Shown here: positions 21,669-30,544 of the stretch, piece after piece
Position numbering within the stretch: the first letter of the stretch is position 1
Layout: every line of letters begins with the position of its first letter
Source: an uncultured Eubacteriales bacterium
GTDB taxonomy: Bacteria; Bacillota; Clostridia; Oscillospirales; Oscillospiraceae
DNA: 37,108 bases
Direction of reading: 5' to 3'
Assembly: GCA_900317375.1 (NCBI GenBank)
Contig: ONGJ01000012.1
Coordinates: forward strand, 1 to 37,108
The notes under the pieces: generated by a model
Seen by the model: the letters and a program-made list of their open reading frames with translations, nothing else
Told to the model about the DNA's origin: nothing
The model's database searches: none
Translations under genes and position numbers: made by a program

Positions 21669-24020
21669 TCAGGCGATGCCGATCAGAATGCCGAACAGGC
21701 GCACCAGCAGCGCCGCAGCCCAGGCGACGGCACACTGCCAGAGCACGACATACAGGGCCCATTTTCCTCCCAGCTCCCGCCGTATCGAAGCAATCGCCGC
21801 CACGCACGGCGTATACAGCAGGCTGAAGACAAGCATGGAATAGGCTGCCAGCGCGCTGATGGCCGCCGAAATGCCGCCCTCGGCGCTGAACAGCACCTCC
21901 AGCACGGAAACGACGCTCTCCTTCGCCATAAACCCGCTGACCAGCGAGGTGACGATCCGCCAGTCGCCAAGCCCGAGCGGCGCAAATAGCGGCGTAAGGA
22001 AGCCGGAAACCGTCGCCAGGATGCTGTCACGGGAGTCTGCAACAAGATTGAAACGGAAATCGAAGCTCTGCAGGAACCACACCACGATCGTCGCAATCAG
22101 AATCACGGAGAAGGCCCGCTGCAGAAAGTCCTTTGACTTTTCCCAGAGAAGCTGCAGGGTGTTGCGCGCGGTCGGCAGCCGATAGTTCGGAAGCTCCATC
22201 ACAAAGGGAACGGCCTCTCCCTGGAACAGCGTCTTTTTATAAAGCATGGCGACGAGAATGCCGATCAGAATGGACAGCAGATACAGCCCGATCATGACCA
22301 GCGCCTTATAACGCGGGAAAAACGCATCCACAAAAAACGCATAGATCGGGAGCTTGGCGGTGCAGCTCATGAACGGCGTCAGCAGAATGGTCATCTTGCG
22401 GTCGCGCTGGCTCGGAAGGGTGCGTGTCGACATGACCGCCGGAACCGTGCAGCCGAAGCCGATCAGAAGCGGCACAATGCTGCGGCCGGACAGGCCGAGC
22501 TTCCGCAGGAGCTTGTCCATGACGAATGCCACACGGGCGATATAGCCGCTGTCCTCCAGCAGGGAGAGGAAGAAAAACATCGTCACGATGATCGGCAGAA
22601 AACTGATCACGCTGCCCACGCCCTTGAAGATGCCGTCGATGATCAGGCCGTGCAGCACATTATTCACGCCCGCATAGGTCAGCGCGCGGTCCGCCAGCAC
22701 GGTCAGCTCATCGATGCCCGTCTCCAGGAGATCCTCGAAAAAGGCGCCGATCACATTGAAGGTCAGGAAGCAGACCAGCCCCATGACGCCGATAAAGACG
22801 GGGATTGCCGTATATTTCCCGGTCAGCACCCGGTCGAGCTTCCGGCTTCTCGTCTGTTCCCGGCTTTCCTTCGGCTTCTTCACACAGGCGGCACAGACCC
22901 TGGTAATGAAGGAAAAGCGCATATCCGCGATGGCGGCGCTTCGGTCAAGGCCCCGCTCCTTTTCCATCTGCAGCGTGATATGCTCCAGCGTTTCCTTTTC
23001 GTTTTCATCGATGCCGAGCTGGTCGATGATCAGCGGATCCCCTTCGATTGCCTTGCAGGCGGCAAAGCGTACCGGAAGGCCTGCCTGTTTCGCATGGTCC
23101 TCAATCAAGTGAATCACCGCGTGCAGACAGCGGTGGACGGCGCCGCCGTGTTCGTTTTCATCACAGAAATCCTGTCTCTGCGGCTTTTCCTGATACCGGG
23201 CGATGTGGAGCGCATGATCGACCAGCTCGCTCACGCCCTGGTTCTTTGCCGCCGAAATCGGCACGACCGGCACCCCGAGCATCGCCTCCATGGCGTTTAC
23301 ATCCACCGAGCCGCCGTTGCCGGTCATCTCATCCATCATATTCAGGGCCACCACAACGGGGATATCCATCTCCAGCAGCTGCATGGTCAGATACAGATTC
23401 CGTTCGACATTGGTGACGTCAACAATGTCGATGATTCCCTTCGGCTTTTCATTCAGCACAAAGTCGCGGGAGACCAGCTCCTCGCTGGAGTAGGGCGACA
23501 TGGAATAGATGCCGGGCAGGTCCGTAATCAGCGTGTCCTTCTGGCCGAGAATGACCCCGTCCTTCCGGTCCACCGTCACCCCCGGAAAATTGCCGACATG
23601 CTGTTTGGAACCGGTCAGCTGATTGAACAGGGTGGTTTTCCCGCTGTTCTGGTTCCCGACCAGCGCAAAAGTCAGCAGCGTGCCGCCGGGCAGCGCCTCG
23701 CCGCTGCCCTTCGGATGGAAGCGTCCGTCCTCCCCGAGGCCCAGATGCTCATTCACGGTTTTCGGCAGCTTTTCCTCCTGCCGGACAGTGTCGCCGGAAA
23801 CCGACTCGACCTCGATTTTGTCCGCGTCGTCCAGCCGGAGGGTCAGTTCGTAACCGTGGAGACAGATCTCGACCGGATCGCCCATCGGGGCGTATTTGAC
23901 GACGCGGATGTCCGTCCCGGGTATGATCCCCATGTCCAGCAGATGCTGACGCAGCGCACCGCTGCCGCCCACGGACAGAACACGGGCGGACTGTCCTTCT
24001 TTGATATCCTTCAGTGTCAT
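21669..24020 (-). CDS. feoB: Ferrous iron transporter, FeoA-FeoB fusion
   Basis: A 783-residue fused protein. Residues 1-75 form a FeoA SH3-like domain (GSGALRQHLLDMGIIPGTDI, PVEICLHGYELTLR). A linker of about 40 residues leads to the FeoB G domain with GNQNSGKT (122-129), DLPG (167-170) and NMMD (227-230), then the helical spacer and the channel domain with FGCTVPAVMSTRTL and PFMSCTAKLPIYAFF, the paired Cys-containing Gate motifs. It imports Fe(II). The start at 24020 has AGAGGG upstream; the frame could extend to 24089 but that would run into the operator and transcription start. Transcription begins at a consensus promoter overlapped by two palindromic operators. Confidence 0.96.
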   Translation of the reverse strand: MTLKDIKEGQSARVLSVGGSGALRQHLLDMGIIPGTDIRVVKYAPMGDPVEICLHGYELTLRLDDADKIEVESVSGDTVRQEEKLPKTVNEHLGLGEDGRFHPKGSGEALPGGTLLTFALVGNQNSGKTTLFNQLTGSKQHVGNFPGVTVDRKDGVILGQKDTLITDLPGIYSMSPYSSEELVSRDFVLNEKPKGIIDIVDVTNVERNLYLTMQLLEMDIPVVVALNMMDEMTGNGGSVDVNAMEAMLGVPVVPISAAKNQGVSELVDHALHIARYQEKPQRQDFCDENEHGGAVHRCLHAVIHLIEDHAKQAGLPVRFAACKAIEGDPLIIDQLGIDENEKETLEHITLQMEKERGLDRSAAIADMRFSFITRVCAACVKKPKESREQTRSRKLDRVLTGKYTAIPVFIGVMGLVCFLTFNVIGAFFEDLLETGIDELTVLADRALTYAGVNNVLHGLIIDGIFKGVGSVISFLPIIVTMFFFLSLLEDSGYIARVAFVMDKLLRKLGLSGRSIVPLLIGFGCTVPAVMSTRTLPSQRDRKMTILLTPFMSCTAKLPIYAFFVDAFFPRYKALVMIGLYLLSILIGILVAMLYKKTLFQGEAVPFVMELPNYRLPTARNTLQLLWEKSKDFLQRAFSVILIATIVVWFLQSFDFRFNLVADSRDSILATVSGFLTPLFAPLGLGDWRIVTSLVSGFMAKESVVSVLEVLFSAEGGISAAISALAAYSMLVFSLLYTPCVAAIASIRRELGGKWALYVVLWQCAVAWAAALLVRLFGILIGIA

Positions 24021-24081
24021 GTTTTCCCTCTTCATTTCCCGGCAGGCCGGCACGGTCCGGGTCCCTGCGGCGAAAGCATTG

Positions 24082-24134
24082 GTTAGCACCCGCTAACTGA
24101 CACTTATTATAATTAGCCCCTGCTAACCTGTCAA
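24082..24134 (-). promoter_or_regulatory. feo promoter with two palindromic metalloregulator sites
   Basis: On the minus strand a perfect TTGACA (24129-24134) and a perfect TATAAT (24106-24111) are 17 bases apart. The spacer holds ATTAGCCCCTGCTAAC (24112-24127), and GTTAGCACCCGCTAAC (24082-24097) lies at the expected transcription start. Both share TTAGC-N4-GCTAA, with centres 30 bp apart. The shape fits a DtxR/MntR-type repressor; a Fur box would look different. Confidence 0.75.
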
Positions 24135-24162
24135 GAGGCATTTTCGGAAAGCCTTCCTCTTA

Positions 24163-24184
24163 TTAACACAATCTTAATGCGATC
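24163..24184 (+). promoter_or_regulatory. Tandem 11-bp direct repeat, candidate response-regulator site
   Basis: TTAACACAATC (24163-24173) and TTAATGCGATC (24174-24184) are adjacent direct repeats matching at 8 of 11 positions. An 11-bp period is the usual spacing for OmpR/PhoB-type regulators such as KdpE. A related TTAAAGCGGAT occurs at 24205-24215. They lie 160-180 bases before the sensor kinase gene. The rest of 24135-24345 holds a TATAAT at 24281-24286 without a convincing -35 box, which suits an activated promoter. Confidence 0.4.
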
Positions 24185-24345
24185 CGACCGATTGTAACCC
24201 AAAATTAAAGCGGATTGTGGCATAATACTGACATAGCATCAGACCGCCGCGTTTTTCACCGATCCAGGCAGATTCTGTGTTATAATGGAGAACAGCAACC
24301 CGGGCAGAAGCCATTCCGTCTGGAAATCGGGAGGATCGTAAAGCC

Positions 24346-26235
24346 ATGAAGCAGATACTTGCCTGTCTGTCGCCTTCTCCTTCTAATCCCAAAATTCTGC
24401 ATGCCGCAGCGGATCTGGCACGCGGCGACCGCGAGCTGATCGCCCTCTTTGTCGAGACCCCCGCCTTTTCCCGCCTGTCGGGAAAAGACCGTCAGCGGCT
24501 CCAGGAGAACACCCAGGAGGCCCGGCGTCTGGGCGCAAGGGTCCAGACGGTCAGCGGCGATGATGTCGCCTTTCAGATTGCGGAATATGCCAGACTGTCC
24601 GAGATCGAAACCATCGTCCTGGGACAGAGCGATTTTGCATCGCTTCAGCGCCCTTCGAAACCAACCCTGCCGGATCGGCTTGCCGAGCTGCTGCCGGATG
24701 CGGAAATCCACGTCATTCCGGACCGGCGGCGCAGCATCCGTTTCCCCGTCCGGCGTGAGCGGGTCGGCAGGCAGCGGATTCTCTTCGACACCGTGTTTAC
24801 CGTGCTGATGCTTTTGGCGGCTACGCTGATTGGCCTTCTGCTGTACCGGCACGGTCTTTCCAGCTCCAGCATCATGATGGTCTACCTTCTCAGCATTCTG
24901 CTTGTTTCGGTGACCACCTCCCAGCGATGGTACAGCGGCGTGTCGTCGGTCATCATCCTGTTTCTTTTCAACTATTTCTTTGTTCAGCCCCGTTTTTCCC
25001 TGAAGGTATATGAGTCCGGATATCCTGTCAGCTTTTTTGTGATGTTCCTCACGGCCATGATTACCGGGACGCTGGCAAACCGGCTGAAGCGCAACGCCCA
25101 GCAGTCCGCCGAGACCGCTTTCCGGACAAGGATCATCTCGGAGACAGACCAGCTTCTTGCCAAGGCCTCGACCCGGGAGGAGATCATGACGATCTGCGCC
25201 AGGCAGAGCTCCAGCCTGCTTGGGCGCGAGGTCATGCTCTATGAGACGGACGGAAAAAGCATCGGGCGGCGCTATCCCTGGCCGGAAGACAGCGCTGCCG
25301 GGCCGGAAACCCCCACTGTCCTTCTGGAGGATCTCGCCGGGGGCAGAGTGGGGCCCCTGATTTACCCCGTCGGCATCCGGGACCGCCTTTACGCCGTCCT
25401 CTGCGTCACAGAGCGGAAACCGCTCCCGGAGATTTCCGCGCAGAGCACGCTGCAGTCCATCCTCGGGGAATGCGCGCTGGCTCTGGAAAACGAAAAGAAC
25501 GTCCGGGAAAAGGAGTCTGCCGCGATTCTTGCGGAAAACGAGCGCGTGCGCGCCGATCTCCTGCGAAGCATCTCCCACGATCTCCGCACGCCCCTGACCT
25601 CGATTTCCGGAAACGCCGGCGCCTTATTGGAAAACGAAGCCCGCTTCGATCCCGAAACAAGGCATCGGCTTACCAAGGACATCTATGAGGACTCCCTCTG
25701 GCTGACGGAGCTTGTTGAAAACCTGCTTACCACCACCAGGCTGGAGGGCGGGGCTGCACGGATTCAGTGCCATTCGGAACTGGTCGAGGATATCCTGCGG
25801 GACGCCGTCTCCCATATCCGCCCGGATTCGGGCAGAAGCATCCGGATCGCCCCGTTAAAGGAAATCCTGCTTGTGAGGGCCGATGCGCGTCTGATCGTCC
25901 AGGTCCTGGTGAATCTGGCAGGCAACGCCGTCAAATACACCCCGCCCGACGCGGAGATCTGTCTGTCCGCCGAGCGGGAGGGTGATCGGGTCGTCATCTC
26001 GGTGGCGGACACCGGCCCCGGGATCCCGGATGAAGAAAAAGAGCGCGTCTTCGAGATGTTCTATGTCGGGAAGAACCGGGATACGGTCGGAAGGAAAAGT
26101 CTCGGCCTGGGCCTTACACTCTGCCGCAGCATCGTCCAGGCGCACGGCGGAACGATCTGGGTAAGCGACAACGATCCCCACGGTGCGGTTTTTCGCTTTT
26201 CCCTGCCATTGGAGGAGGTGCCGGAGCATGGATAA
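24346..26235 (+). CDS. KdpD-like sensor histidine kinase lacking the KdpD N-terminal domain
   Basis: A 629-residue membrane kinase. Residues 1-125 resemble the universal-stress-protein (Usp) domain of KdpD (KQILACLSPSPSNPKILHAAADL). Four transmembrane segments (about 145-250, DUF4118-like) are followed by a GAF-like region (about 265-385), a HisKA domain with phosphoacceptor H411 in RSISHDLRTPLTSI, and an ATPase domain with VNLAGNAVKYTPP (N box) and DTGPGIPDEE. The roughly 200-residue P-loop-bearing KdpD sensory domain that normally precedes Usp is missing; the gene begins cleanly with GGGAGGA before ATG, so this is architecture, not damage. The partner regulator follows with an 8-base overlap. 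The downstream trkAH genes suggest it senses potassium or c-di-AMP. Confidence 0.9.
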   Translation: MKQILACLSPSPSNPKILHAAADLARGDRELIALFVETPAFSRLSGKDRQRLQENTQEARRLGARVQTVSGDDVAFQIAEYARLSEIETIVLGQSDFASLQRPSKPTLPDRLAELLPDAEIHVIPDRRRSIRFPVRRERVGRQRILFDTVFTVLMLLAATLIGLLLYRHGLSSSSIMMVYLLSILLVSVTTSQRWYSGVSSVIILFLFNYFFVQPRFSLKVYESGYPVSFFVMFLTAMITGTLANRLKRNAQQSAETAFRTRIISETDQLLAKASTREEIMTICARQSSSLLGREVMLYETDGKSIGRRYPWPEDSAAGPETPTVLLEDLAGGRVGPLIYPVGIRDRLYAVLCVTERKPLPEISAQSTLQSILGECALALENEKNVREKESAAILAENERVRADLLRSISHDLRTPLTSISGNAGALLENEARFDPETRHRLTKDIYEDSLWLTELVENLLTTTRLEGGAARIQCHSELVEDILRDAVSHIRPDSGRSIRIAPLKEILLVRADARLIVQVLVNLAGNAVKYTPPDAEICLSAEREGDRVVISVADTGPGIPDEEKERVFEMFYVGKNRDTVGRKSLGLGLTLCRSIVQAHGGTIWVSDNDPHGAVFRFSLPLEEVPEHG

Positions 26236-26923
26236 ATGGAAAGTTCTCGTTGTGGAGGACGACACCCCGGTCCGCAACCTCATCACCGTCACGCTTTCCG
26301 CGGAGGATTACAGCGTTTTCACGGCCGCGAGCGGTGCGGAAGCCGTGTCGGAGGCCGCCTCCCGCAATCCGGATATCATCCTGCTGGATCTCGGTCTGCC
26401 GGATCGGGACGGTGTGGAGGTTATCGAGACCATCCGCTCCTGGGCAGATACCCCGATCATCGTCATCAGCGCCAGGGATGAGGACGCGGACAAGATCGGC
26501 GCACTGGACGCGGGGGCGGACGATTATATCACAAAGCCTTTTTCTGTTGCGGAACTGCTCGCGAGGCTCCGCGCCACCCAGCGCCGCCTGGTCCACAGCG
26601 CGGCGGGCCGTTCCGACCCGGTGTTCCGAAACGGCGCGCTGACCATCGACTATGCAGCCGGCTGCGCCTGGCTGGACGGGGAAGAATTAAAACTGACGCC
26701 GATCGAATACCGGCTTCTGTGCCTGCTGGCACAGAATGTCGGCAAGGTGCTGACCCACAAATACATCACGCAGCATATCTGGGGGATCGGCTGGGAGAAC
26801 AACATCGGCTCGCTCCGCGTGTTCATGGCGACGCTGCGCAGGAAGCTGGAAAGCAGCCCGGAGTCGCCCTCGTACATCCAGACCCATATCGGCGTCGGAT
26901 ACCGCATGATCAGGGTGGACTGA
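26228..26923 (+). CDS. KdpE-like OmpR-family response regulator
   Basis: A 231-residue regulator. The receiver domain has acidic residues D11-D12, phosphoacceptor D54 (LLDLGLPDRDG), S81 and K103 (TKPFSVAELLAR). The C-terminal winged helix contains LKLTPIEYRLLCLLAQNVGKVLTHKYITQHIWG and IQTHIGVGYRM, closely KdpE-like. The start at 26228 has GGAGGAGGTG upstream and overlaps the kinase stop. Its likely target is its own promoter, where tandem 11-bp repeats are seen, and hence the whole kinase-regulator-trkAH transcript. Confidence 0.94.
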   Translation: MDKWKVLVVEDDTPVRNLITVTLSAEDYSVFTAASGAEAVSEAASRNPDIILLDLGLPDRDGVEVIETIRSWADTPIIVISARDEDADKIGALDAGADDYITKPFSVAELLARLRATQRRLVHSAAGRSDPVFRNGALTIDYAAGCAWLDGEELKLTPIEYRLLCLLAQNVGKVLTHKYITQHIWGIGWENNIGSLRVFMATLRRKLESSPESPSYIQTHIGVGYRMIRVD

Positions 26924-26947
26924 GCTCGGAAAGGCGGTGACTGCTTT

Positions 26948-28333
26948 TTGAAGATTGTGATCGGGGGCGCCGGCAAGGTCGGCATGGCCATTGCCCGCCA
27001 GATGTGCCGGGAAGGGCATGACATCACGCTGATCGACCAGCGGCAGGACCGCCTGGAAAACGCGGTCGGCAGTCTGGACGTGATCGGCTGCTGCGGGAAC
27101 TGCTCGGCCGTCGATATCCTGGCCGAGGCGGACGCAGGCGGTGCAGACGTCTTTCTTGCCGCGACCGGCGTTGACGAAACCAATCTGCTTGCCTGCCGGC
27201 TCGCCAAAAAGCTGGGGGCAAACCACACCGTTGCCATCCTGCGCAATCCGGAGTATATGGGAAATCTGGATCTGCTGAAAGAGGCGATGGATCTGACCTT
27301 TTCGCTGCATCCGGACTATGTCACGGCAGAAGAGATTTCCCGGGTGCTTCAGTTTCCGGCGGCCGTGCGCATCGAGTCGTTTCCGGACTGCGAGCAGGAG
27401 ATCGTCAGCTTTCGCATTGAGGACGGCTGCCGGCTTTCGGGGCTTCCTCTGAAGCAGCTCTCTTCCCGCTTCGGTCAGAAGGTGCTGGTCTGCAGCATTG
27501 AACGCAGCGGCAGTTTCCGGATCCCCGACGGCGATACCGTGCTGAACACCGGGGACCTGATCTCCGTCACGGGCACATCGACGGATCTGCGGCGCTTTTT
27601 CACCGCCGCCGGCGTGTATAAAAAACCGGTGAAAAACGTGATCCTGCTCGGAGGAAGCCGCGTCGCGGTCCATCTGACCGGTCTGCTGGAGAGTACGGGC
27701 GTCAATGTGACGATCATTGAAAAAGACGCCGAGCGCTGTCGGTATCTGGCCGAGCATCTGAAGACAGCGGATATCCACTGCGCCGACGGCGCCGACACCG
27801 GTATCCTTCAGGTAACCGGCATCAGTCGGGCAGACGGCTTCGTTGCGCTGACCGGCTTTGATGAGGACAACATCATCCTCACCATGTACGCGGCAAAGAT
27901 GGGTGTGGGAAAGGTCCTCTCAAAAGTCAACAACCAGAAGTTCATGGCCCTTCTGGAGGATCTGTTCCCTGACACGGCGGTCTCTCCGCAGGCGCTGGTT
28001 GCCGAAAGAATCGCAGGCTATGTCCGGGCGCTCTCCCACGCGTCGGAGAAGAGCACCATCGAAGCGCTGTATTATCTCGGCGACCCCCGTGTCACCGCGA
28101 CGGAGTTTGTCGTCGGGGAACAGGCCGCCTGCACGGGAAAGCAGCTTGTCAAACTGCCTCTGCGTCCGGGGATTCTGATCGCCGCGGTCATTCGCAGGGG
28201 ACGCAGCATGATTCCGGACGGGCGGACTGTGCTGGAGGCCGGAGACCGGGTGATCGTGGTCACCTGTTCCTACCGGCTTCTGGACCTGGACGACATCCTG
28301 ACCCCGGAAGGCAGAAAAGAGCGCCGGTTATGA
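26948..28333 (+). CDS. trkA: Trk potassium uptake regulatory subunit TrkA
   Basis: A 461-residue cytosolic nucleotide-binding gate of the Trk channel. Two RCK-N Rossmann domains are visible: IVIGGAGKVGMAIARQM at the start and NVILLGGSRVAVHLTGLL near 230. Each is followed by an RCK-C (TrkA-C) domain, ending RPGILIAAVIRRGRSMIPDGRTVLEAGDRVIVV. The start is an unusual TTG, supported by the GGCGGTGA upstream and by the conserved first residues KIVIGGAGKVG. It is 24 bases after the response regulator gene and overlaps trkH by ATGA. Confidence 0.95.
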   Translation: MKIVIGGAGKVGMAIARQMCREGHDITLIDQRQDRLENAVGSLDVIGCCGNCSAVDILAEADAGGADVFLAATGVDETNLLACRLAKKLGANHTVAILRNPEYMGNLDLLKEAMDLTFSLHPDYVTAEEISRVLQFPAAVRIESFPDCEQEIVSFRIEDGCRLSGLPLKQLSSRFGQKVLVCSIERSGSFRIPDGDTVLNTGDLISVTGTSTDLRRFFTAAGVYKKPVKNVILLGGSRVAVHLTGLLESTGVNVTIIEKDAERCRYLAEHLKTADIHCADGADTGILQVTGISRADGFVALTGFDEDNIILTMYAAKMGVGKVLSKVNNQKFMALLEDLFPDTAVSPQALVAERIAGYVRALSHASEKSTIEALYYLGDPRVTATEFVVGEQAACTGKQLVKLPLRPGILIAAVIRRGRSMIPDGRTVLEAGDRVIVVTCSYRLLDLDDILTPEGRKERRL

Positions 28334-29769
28334 ACCGACGCATCGTTGGAAACACGCTGGGAAAGGTGCTTCTTGCGGAAGCCGCCCTGCTGCTCCTGCC
28401 CATGACGGCCGCGCTTTTTGCGCGGGAGCCGGTACTGCCCTTTCTCTCGACCATCCTGCTTCTGCTGGTCTCGGGCTTTCTCCTCACCAGGATCCGTCCC
28501 CGCTCGCCGGATCTGTTCGCGCGGGAAGGCTTTGTGTGTGTCGGGCTGTCCTGGATCCTGATGTCGCTGTTCGGGGCGCTGCCCTTTGTTTTCTCCGGCG
28601 ACATCCCTCATCTGATCGACGCCTGGTTCGAAACCGTCTCCGGCTTTACCACCACCGGAGCCAGCATTCTGGAGAACCCCGAGCTTCTGAGCCGCGGCTG
28701 CCTGTTCTGGCGGCTGTTCACCCACTGGATCGGCGGGATGGGCGTCCTGGTGTTCATCGCGGCCGTTCTTCCGGTTTCCGGAGACTCCTATATCCATATC
28801 ATGCGGGCGGAGGTTCCGGGGCCGACGGTGAGCAAGCTGGTGCCGAGAGTACGGAAAACCGCCCGCATCCTGTATCTGATCTATCTGGTGCTGACCGCCC
28901 TGGAATGCCTTCTGCTCGTGCTGGGCGGCATGAGCTTTTATGAAGCCCTGCTCCACGCCTTCGCCACCGCGGGGACCGGCGGCTTTTCCACGCGGGCGGC
29001 CAGTATCGGCGCCTATCAGAGCGTCTATATCGAAATGGTGATCGCCGTTTTCATGCTTCTGTTCGGCTGTAATTTCAACCTGTTTTATCTTGTTCTGATC
29101 GGGCAGGCCTCGACGGCGCTGCAAAGCGAAGAGCTGCGGGTCTATCTGGGCATCATCGCAGGCGCGGTTCTCCTCATTGCCCTCAATATCATGAAAGGCT
29201 GCGGCGGCTTCCTCTCCGGGCTGCGGTATGCCTTCTTTCAGGTGATGACCGTTCTGAGCACCACCGGCTTCTCCACCTGCGATTTCGATCGGTGGCCGGA
29301 GCTCTCCCGCTGGGTGCTGGTGCTGCTGATGTTCATCGGCGGCTGTGCCGGCTCGACCGGCGGAGGGATGAAGGTCTCGCGCATCCTCATTCTGCTGAAG
29401 TCCTGCTATGCCGAGCTCCGGCGGATGATCATGCCCTCCCGCGTCAGGCGGATCTGGTTCGAGGGCAGGACGGTCGACGACCAGACCGTTCAGAGCGTGC
29501 AGGTTTTCTTTTTTCTGTATCTTCTGATCACAGGCACAGGCACCCTGCTTCTGAGTCTGGACGGCTGTGACCTCACAACCAACCTGACCGCCTCCATTGC
29601 CTGCATTTCCAATGTCGGCCCCGGGCTTTCCGCCGTCGGCCCAAGCGGGAATTATCTGTTTTTCTCTCCGCTTTCCAAACTGATCCTGAGCCTGGAGATG
29701 CTGCTGGGCAGGCTCGAGGTTTTCCCCATGCTCTTTCTCTTCTCTCCCCGGGTGTGGAAGCGAATGTAG
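28330..29769 (+). CDS. trkH: Trk potassium transporter membrane subunit TrkH
   Basis: A 479-residue potassium channel-type transporter. Four pore-loop repeats with the selectivity-filter glycines are visible: SGFTTTGASIL (near 100), ATAGTGGFST (near 217), STTGFSTCDF (near 317) and SNVGPGLSAVG (near 427). The GGCAGSTGGGMKVSRI segment is also characteristic. It partners with the TrkA encoded just upstream. It ends 17 bases from the convergent hemolysin-III-family gene, with no clear terminator between the two stops. Confidence 0.95.
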   Translation: MNRRIVGNTLGKVLLAEAALLLLPMTAALFAREPVLPFLSTILLLLVSGFLLTRIRPRSPDLFAREGFVCVGLSWILMSLFGALPFVFSGDIPHLIDAWFETVSGFTTTGASILENPELLSRGCLFWRLFTHWIGGMGVLVFIAAVLPVSGDSYIHIMRAEVPGPTVSKLVPRVRKTARILYLIYLVLTALECLLLVLGGMSFYEALLHAFATAGTGGFSTRAASIGAYQSVYIEMVIAVFMLLFGCNFNLFYLVLIGQASTALQSEELRVYLGIIAGAVLLIALNIMKGCGGFLSGLRYAFFQVMTVLSTTGFSTCDFDRWPELSRWVLVLLMFIGGCAGSTGGGMKVSRILILLKSCYAELRRMIMPSRVRRIWFEGRTVDDQTVQSVQVFFFLYLLITGTGTLLLSLDGCDLTTNLTASIACISNVGPGLSAVGPSGNYLFFSPLSKLILSLEMLLGRLEVFPMLFLFSPRVWKRM

Positions 29770-29786
29770 GCCCGGCCCACCGACGG

Positions 29787-30443
29787 TCAGAGCAGGAACT
29801 GATAGATCGCCCAGAAATGACAGAAGCTTCCCAGCAGACAGAAAACATGAAAAACGCAGTGGCAGTACCTTTTGCTTTTCCCGAGCCCGTAAAGAGCCGC
29901 GCCGACGGTGTACATCAGGCCGCCGGCGATCATCCAGGCCATCCCCTGCGTCCCCATGGCCGCAAGCAGCTCCCGGATGCCGATCAGGATGGACCAGCCG
30001 CTGAGAAGCTGGCAGAAAACGGCGGCGGTCTGATAGCGCTCCAGGTCAAGGGCGGTCAAAACGATCCCGAGCAGCGAGAAAAACGCGACCAGACCGAACA
30101 GCGTCCAGCCGCGCGCCCCGCCGACCCCCAGGAGCGCCGCGGGGATATATGTTCCGAACACCAGCAGGAAAACGCTGCAGTGGTCCAGTATCCGCAGCAC
30201 CTTCTTCCCGGTCAGGCTCGGGGGCAGCGCATGATAGAGGCAGGACATGGTATAAAGCAGGATCATGGCCGAGCCGTAGAGCGCCGCCGCCGTCACTGCC
30301 AGCGCCCCGCAGGCCCGGACCAGCAGCAGCACCAGCGCCGCCGCTGACAGCAGCGCGCCGAATCCGTGGGAAACGGCATTGCTGATTTCCTCCCCCACCG
30401 TATAGGGCGGGATGCTGATGATTCTCCGTGTTCTTGCCGGCAT
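29787..30443 (-). CDS. Hemolysin III / YqfA-family (PAQR-related) membrane protein
   Basis: A 218-residue protein with seven hydrophobic segments. Family residues are the opening GEEISNAVSHGFG, the SCLYHALP segment (Ser and His) and the closing HCVFHVFCLLGSFCHF, giving the Ser-His-His pattern of the PAQR superfamily, which suggests a metal-dependent hydrolase site in the membrane. The name comes from Bacillus hemolysin III; haemolysis is not implied. AAGGAGG sets the start. It is a single gene, separated from the upstream gene by a terminator. Confidence 0.92.
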   Translation of the reverse strand: MPARTRRIISIPPYTVGEEISNAVSHGFGALLSAAALVLLLVRACGALAVTAAALYGSAMILLYTMSCLYHALPPSLTGKKVLRILDHCSVFLLVFGTYIPAALLGVGGARGWTLFGLVAFFSLLGIVLTALDLERYQTAAVFCQLLSGWSILIGIRELLAAMGTQGMAWMIAGGLMYTVGAALYGLGKSKRYCHCVFHVFCLLGSFCHFWAIYQFLL

Positions 30444-30490
30444 GATGCGCCTCCTTTATTCAGCGGTCCGGTTTCGGATGCCCGATATGC

Positions 30491-30523
30491 AAAACAGGAA
30501 GACTGTCCGCGTCTTCCTGTTTT
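30491..30523. terminator. Terminator after the resolvase-derived gene
   Basis: A 13-bp perfect stem (30491-30503 with 30511-30523), A4 on one side and T4 on the other, with a seven-base loop. Confidence 0.88.
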
Positions 30524-30544
30524 TCTGTGGTGCGTTCCGGTGTG

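Noticed and set aside
22650-24086. Long open frame antisense to feoB
   Set aside because: Shadow of a GC-rich gene; the product is low in recognisable domains and would run through the feo operator.
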